Assembly (NCBI GenBank): GCA_949751835.1
Contig: CATKHK010000020.1
Location: forward strand, 62,001 to 126,000
Length of the DNA stretch: 64,000 nucleotides
Source of the DNA: Blepharisma japonicum
Taxonomy: Eukaryota > Ciliophora > Heterotrichea > Heterotrichida > Blepharismidae
Reading direction: 5' to 3'
Below are positions 60,001 through 64,000 of the stretch, piece by piece. Numbering within the stretch: position 1 is the first letter of the stretch; each line of letters opens with the position of its first letter. The notes below the pieces were generated by a model. The model had not been told where the DNA came from. It did not search any database and saw only the letters and a list, made by a program, of their open reading frames with translations. The translations under genes were made by a program, and so were the position numbers.

Positions 60001-60660
60001 GTTTTAAGAATTTCATGTAGAGTAATCTTCCAGAGCTCTAATCTTTGCATATATAAGAACAATTAATCAAATTTAATTTGATATTACTTTCTTGAAAATT
60101 TAACCGACACAATAGAAATCAATTTGTTCGATACATTTTTAATTTTATTAATAGAAAATCAATATGAAGCTTTAAGAATTTCATGTAGAGTCTTCTCCCA
60201 TAGCTCTATCTTTGCATATATAAGAGTAATTAATCAGATTTAATTCGATATTATTTTCTTAAAAATATAACATATCGCTAAAAGACACAATACAACACAA
60301 TTTTTTGGAAGTTTGATGAAAGTCATTTTTAATTTTACTACAGCTAATCAAAATGAGGCTTTAAGAACGTCATATAGAGCCATCTTCTATAGCTTCAATC
60401 TTTGGATATATTAATATTATATTAATTTCTTAAAAATTTAACCAATCGCTAAAACATAATAGAAAACAATTTTTGCTAGTTTGATAAATAGTCATTTTTA
60501 ATATTACTATAGTCAATCAATATGGGGCTTTAAGAACTTCATGTAGAGTCATCTTCTATAATCTTCTATAGCGCCAATCGTTGCATATTAATTTCTTAAA
60601 AATTTTACTAACAAAATATCAATAGAAAACAAATTTTTTTAGTCAATTTATAAAACAATA
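60001..60660 (+). repeat. Degenerate tandem repeat, four units of ~168-190 bp
   Basis: Units begin at 60001, 60169, 60359 and 60527 with CTTTAAGAA(T/C)TTCATGTAGAG-like text. Each then carries an ATCTTTGCATATAT-like element, a run ending in TTTCTTAAAAATTTAAC, and (T)AGTCATTTTTAAT. The units are diverged by substitutions and small indels. There is no coding content. Confidence 0.85.
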
Positions 60661-61458
60661 AATTATTGATTTGAAATTTCACTATTTGAATTTAATTAAT
60701 CATCCCTATTTATCAATAATAGCATTCATTATGTACTTTTTTATTATGTTTCTAATTATACCTTCGAATTCAGATTTTCTTACACATAGTCTATTGCTAA
60801 ATTTATTTATTGAAAGTTGATTATAAAACTCTGGATTATTAAAATTTTCATTCTGAATAGGAGAATATTAGAAATGCTTTGAGAGAGTCCATTATAAATT
60901 AGATAATTAAAATAGTTGTAGTGAGTTAAAAATAGTTTCTTAAATTAATAATTGATTTTTATAATAAAGATACTTTAATAATTGTCTCGTTTACTAGTCA
61001 AAATGGTTCTCATTTGCCAACCCTATTTAAATTAAATAAATTGTTCATTAATTCTTATTCCTGAAAAATTAAAAATTATTAGCTAATTTTTAGTTATTTA
61101 AACCATAATTTACATTTAAATTTATTGCTCTAACGACTTTTTTACTTATCTTTTTCCTCCTTTTAATGCAATCAATTTTATTTTCCTTTCATAAATTCTT
61201 ATTGCATAATTAATCCTACTAATTTATTAGCAACTAGATTAATTGAAAGAAATACATAAAACTCATATAATAAAAAGCAAGGGATAATAAACTTTATTTA
61301 TTGTTCTCTTTTTTAATGATATATTTAACTTTCTTTAATTCATGAGCTCAAAAGAAATTATTTATAATTTTTCTTTCAAGAAAATCCACTTCATACTATA
61401 ACCAAAGAAGTATTAATTATCAAATTATCGTTTTAACATTGAGTTAATATTATTATCT

Positions 61459-64000
61459 TTAGTCTCTACCTTCATCCCAGTTAATCGATGCACGCTGCCT
61501 TGGCACCCTCCTTCTGGTTGCAGCAGGTTGCCTTTGCTGTGTAGTCTCAACTCTGGTAGTAATAATGTTATGATTTTTTGCATATAGAAATTCATATGCT
61601 TTTAATGAATGAGAAATTTGGATTAAATTTGGAAAAACTTCACTTAGACTATCAATTTTCCATTGTTCAACGCTCAGGTCCCAAAAATCATATCTAGAGA
61701 TATAAGTGCTTAGCAAATCATCTGGTTGCAAATCAGCTGTAGAATTTCTAATTATAAATCTCATTAATGCGTCTTCTATTTGGAATTTAGTTGGATAAAA
61801 CTCAGGACGGGCATCACACATATTGATCAGCTCTATGATAGAAGCTTCTACAATGCTAGCCTTGTCAATTTGTTTGTACTCGGGGTTTATAAAACCTTTT
61901 GTGAATGGGAAATATTTTGCTTCAACAATCTGATATAATGAGATGATATATTCGAGCTTAATTTCTGAAATCCTTGTACTATCTTTTAAATAAGTCGAAA
62001 TTCCTGAGGAATTTAGCTCTTTGCAGAAATTCCTAATAGAGTAGTCATTTTTCCCTTTAGAATAGCGAAGATAGCAAATCACATAATTAAAAGATGTATA
62101 AATATCCTTCAGATCCATAGAGTAGTTCATTCTTGCGCTTCTTTCTAGTTCACTGAAAAATAATTCAATACTATGCAAACTTTCTGCACCTAATGCTTTT
62201 TGAGGGATGATTTCTTTTATTTCTAATAAAAGTCCCGATTCTTCACTCGTAGTATTTAATAGCTCAAATTGGTATTGAATTAAGTCAAGCCTAGTTGTAT
62301 CAATCATTTTAGCCAAAAGTAACTTTTTAGTCAACAATTTTTGCATTCTTTCAAAGTCATATATAATTTCTCTTCCTTTTCCATATTTAGGATTACTAAA
62401 TGAGCAAACCCTGAGTAATTCACTATCATCTATATGAAGAGATATAATATTTTGCTCTCTTAATTTTTGCAATGGATATTCCGTTACCTTTTTTTGTTCT
62501 TCTTTATCTTTGGAGTTATTAGAAATAACTGAATTTATTTGGGAGAGATATTTATTTTGAATTTCAGCTAGCTCATTTAAGGCAGCAGCCATGTACATTC
62601 CGGCACCTCTGACTTTATTATCAACAAGAAAATATGAAAGTGAGCTTTTTATATCAAAATTAATTGGATCCAAATCTTTACAACCATAGTGAAGATTGTC
62701 AATTCCTTTAGTATTTCATGCTTCAAGAAATTTGGTAAATAGAGGCTGCAGCTCTGAGTGCAAATTTATGGCTTCTCCAATGGTAATGTTATATGCATCA
62801 CTTCGAAGGATTTTGTGATTGTATATATCTAGTAAGCTATTTGTGAATTCTATTATTGGATAGAGAGATTCGATTTTTTCTATTTCTTCAGAATTTTCTA
62901 AATAAATACTAATCAGTCTAAATTCCTTTGCAGATTGGTTCAATAAAAACTGATTTTTCATATTTTCCAGTGATGGTTCACCTTTAGTTCTAAATAATTC
63001 TATATAAGGATAATTTGCATCGTTATTTAAGTTGAGAAATTCATATATGCAATCCTTAAAAGAATACTGAATTTCATAATTAGCTCTAAGAAGATTTGAA
63101 TATTCCAAAATAGAGTTTTGTGGATTGAGGTTAGGAAGAATCAATTTATTTTCAAATTGTATTTCAAAGTAATCTCTCAATTCAGAAGAAATTGGATCAG
63201 TTTCACATTCAAATAGCAATTCGTCCATATTTGATATTATCTTATACTCCCATAAATGGCCTGAATTTGAGCCACTTAATTCAAGTAATTTTTCATAGTC
63301 TAATTTTACAGATCTTCTTAAGCACTGGTAGCCGGATTCTTGCAAATGGGAAGAGTTTATTAATACTTCAAGAGTTGTGCTATCAATTGATCCTAATTGA
63401 TTTAATGCAAAAATGATACTACTTAAAACAAAGTGTTGGGCGAGGTAGCTTGCTGGCTTTAGATTTCTAATTGCGCTGATTTCTCCTATTAGTGACCCAA
63501 AGAATTTTAAGCCTGCATCTGCTTCTTTACGATGTCTTTTGACAGCATTCTCAATAAAATCATAGGCCTCTCTATGCGATAAATTCACATGTCCTTCTCT
63601 TTCTACAAGCTTATGACGAGTTCCTCCAATTTTTCTACCACAGAAAGGACACTCAGATTCCTCAGTTGGACCTCCACATTTTGTAACAATATATATATAA
63701 TCACAATCACTCGAACATTTATAGGTGCTCCCTTTAGAATATTTTTTACTCCAAGTATCAGTTATAAAGGACTCAAAATTATCAAAAATTTCTTGGGTGT
63801 ACTTATGCAATGGATTAGGCTCTGCTCCAAAAACAAATCAGCTGTTAAACCTTTCTATTAAATTATCTATTGTTCCGTTTTCATTGAAGAAAAGAGAAGA
63901 AATTGGATTTTTCCTTTGACTGTATGACAGTGCTACTGTAAAAATCCCAAGGATCGTTAAAATTCTATGCAAATCTAATTCTGATGTATTTACTTCTAGT
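61459..64000 (-). CDS. RNF213: Giant RNF213/mysterin-like protein, copy C (C-terminal 847 codons, partial)
   Basis: Open in one frame (UGA = Trp) from the right edge to TAA 61459-61461; the N-terminus and AAA core lie beyond the window. It includes the RZ-type zinc finger at about 63610-63725 (YKCSSDCDYIY, CGGPT, ECPFC, KIGG, RHKL) and the whole C-terminal domain, ending in WDEGRD. It is closer to copy B than to copy A (for example the shared TKCGGPT, and AAAL-EL-EIQNKYLSQ). The block order matches B exactly, so a third full-length copy is expected to continue to the right. Confidence 0.9.

Larger units (their letters stand above)
58889..61458. other. Spacer between giant copies B and C
   Basis: 2.57 kb between the start of copy B and the stop of copy C. 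It contains the tandem repeat at 60001-60660 and small coding relics: a kinase-like block at 59446-59640, and a 21-codon C-terminal-like tail near 59035-59100 ending in LKPKKLE-stop on the minus strand. The remainder is AT-rich, with no supported gene. The promoter of copy B should lie just right of 58888. Confidence 0.6.

Noticed and set aside
60001-60660. CRISPR-like array
   Set aside because: Units are ~170-190 bp, diverged throughout, with no short conserved repeat plus unique spacers, and the genome is eukaryotic.

Overview
ORGANISM. The window looks like nuclear DNA of an AT-rich ciliate that reads UGA as tryptophan and keeps UAA and UAG as stops. Two 13.7-14.0 kb frames stay open only if UGA is sense. 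The UGAs fall on conserved tryptophans (for example the Asn-UGA-Arg-Leu-Asp of the RNF213 AAA4 region and the Trp/Asn ladder of importin-alpha ARM repeats). Every gene that can be closed ends in TAA or TAG. A heterotrich such as Blepharisma fits, but this is inference without a search. No gene here needs an intron. I saw no rRNA, tRNA or CRISPR array.

LAYOUT. 1-1.8 kb: decayed coiled-coil (CCDC40-like) gene. 2.1-16.0 kb, 45.2-58.9 kb and 61.5 kb to the right edge: three giant RNF213/mysterin-like genes, all on the minus strand (4653 aa, 4558 aa, and an 847-codon C-terminal part). Each complete copy has three visible P-loops and two Walker B motifs, and all copies have an RZ-type zinc finger. 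Neither complete copy has a recognisable RING finger. 16-45 kb, between the first two giants: a turnover zone of duplicated and broken genes. It holds a B-box-like/coiled-coil family with interchangeable C-termini (TPR or MORN; four main loci plus two decayed remnants), an importin-alpha-like gene, two near-identical ~1060 aa probably mitochondrial helical proteins plus a third decayed fragment, a cysteine-hydrolase-like gene with an unknown partner, a phage-type lysozyme remnant and a glutathione peroxidase. 58.9-61.5 kb: a non-coding spacer with a degenerate ~170-190 bp tandem repeat and a possible kinase remnant.

INSERTIONS. Three insertions can be resolved against intact paralogues. A 56 bp TA-to-TA insert sits in one B-box/TPR gene, and its removal restores the frame exactly. 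A ~1.9 kb integrase-bearing insert departs from the homologous codon of the neighbouring paralogue. A 463 bp insert flanked by GAC repeats splits one mitochondrial-type gene, and its removal also restores the frame. They may be germline-type (IES-like) segments still present here, or recent transposon insertions.

HOW IT MAY FIT TOGETHER (inference). RNF213 in animals is an E3 ligase acting on lipid droplets and intracellular bacteria. A tandem array of RING-less RZ-finger homologues, near genes resembling bacterial-wall enzymes, suggests a ubiquitin-based defence or digestion locus in a bacterivorous cell. Function is not shown by the sequence.
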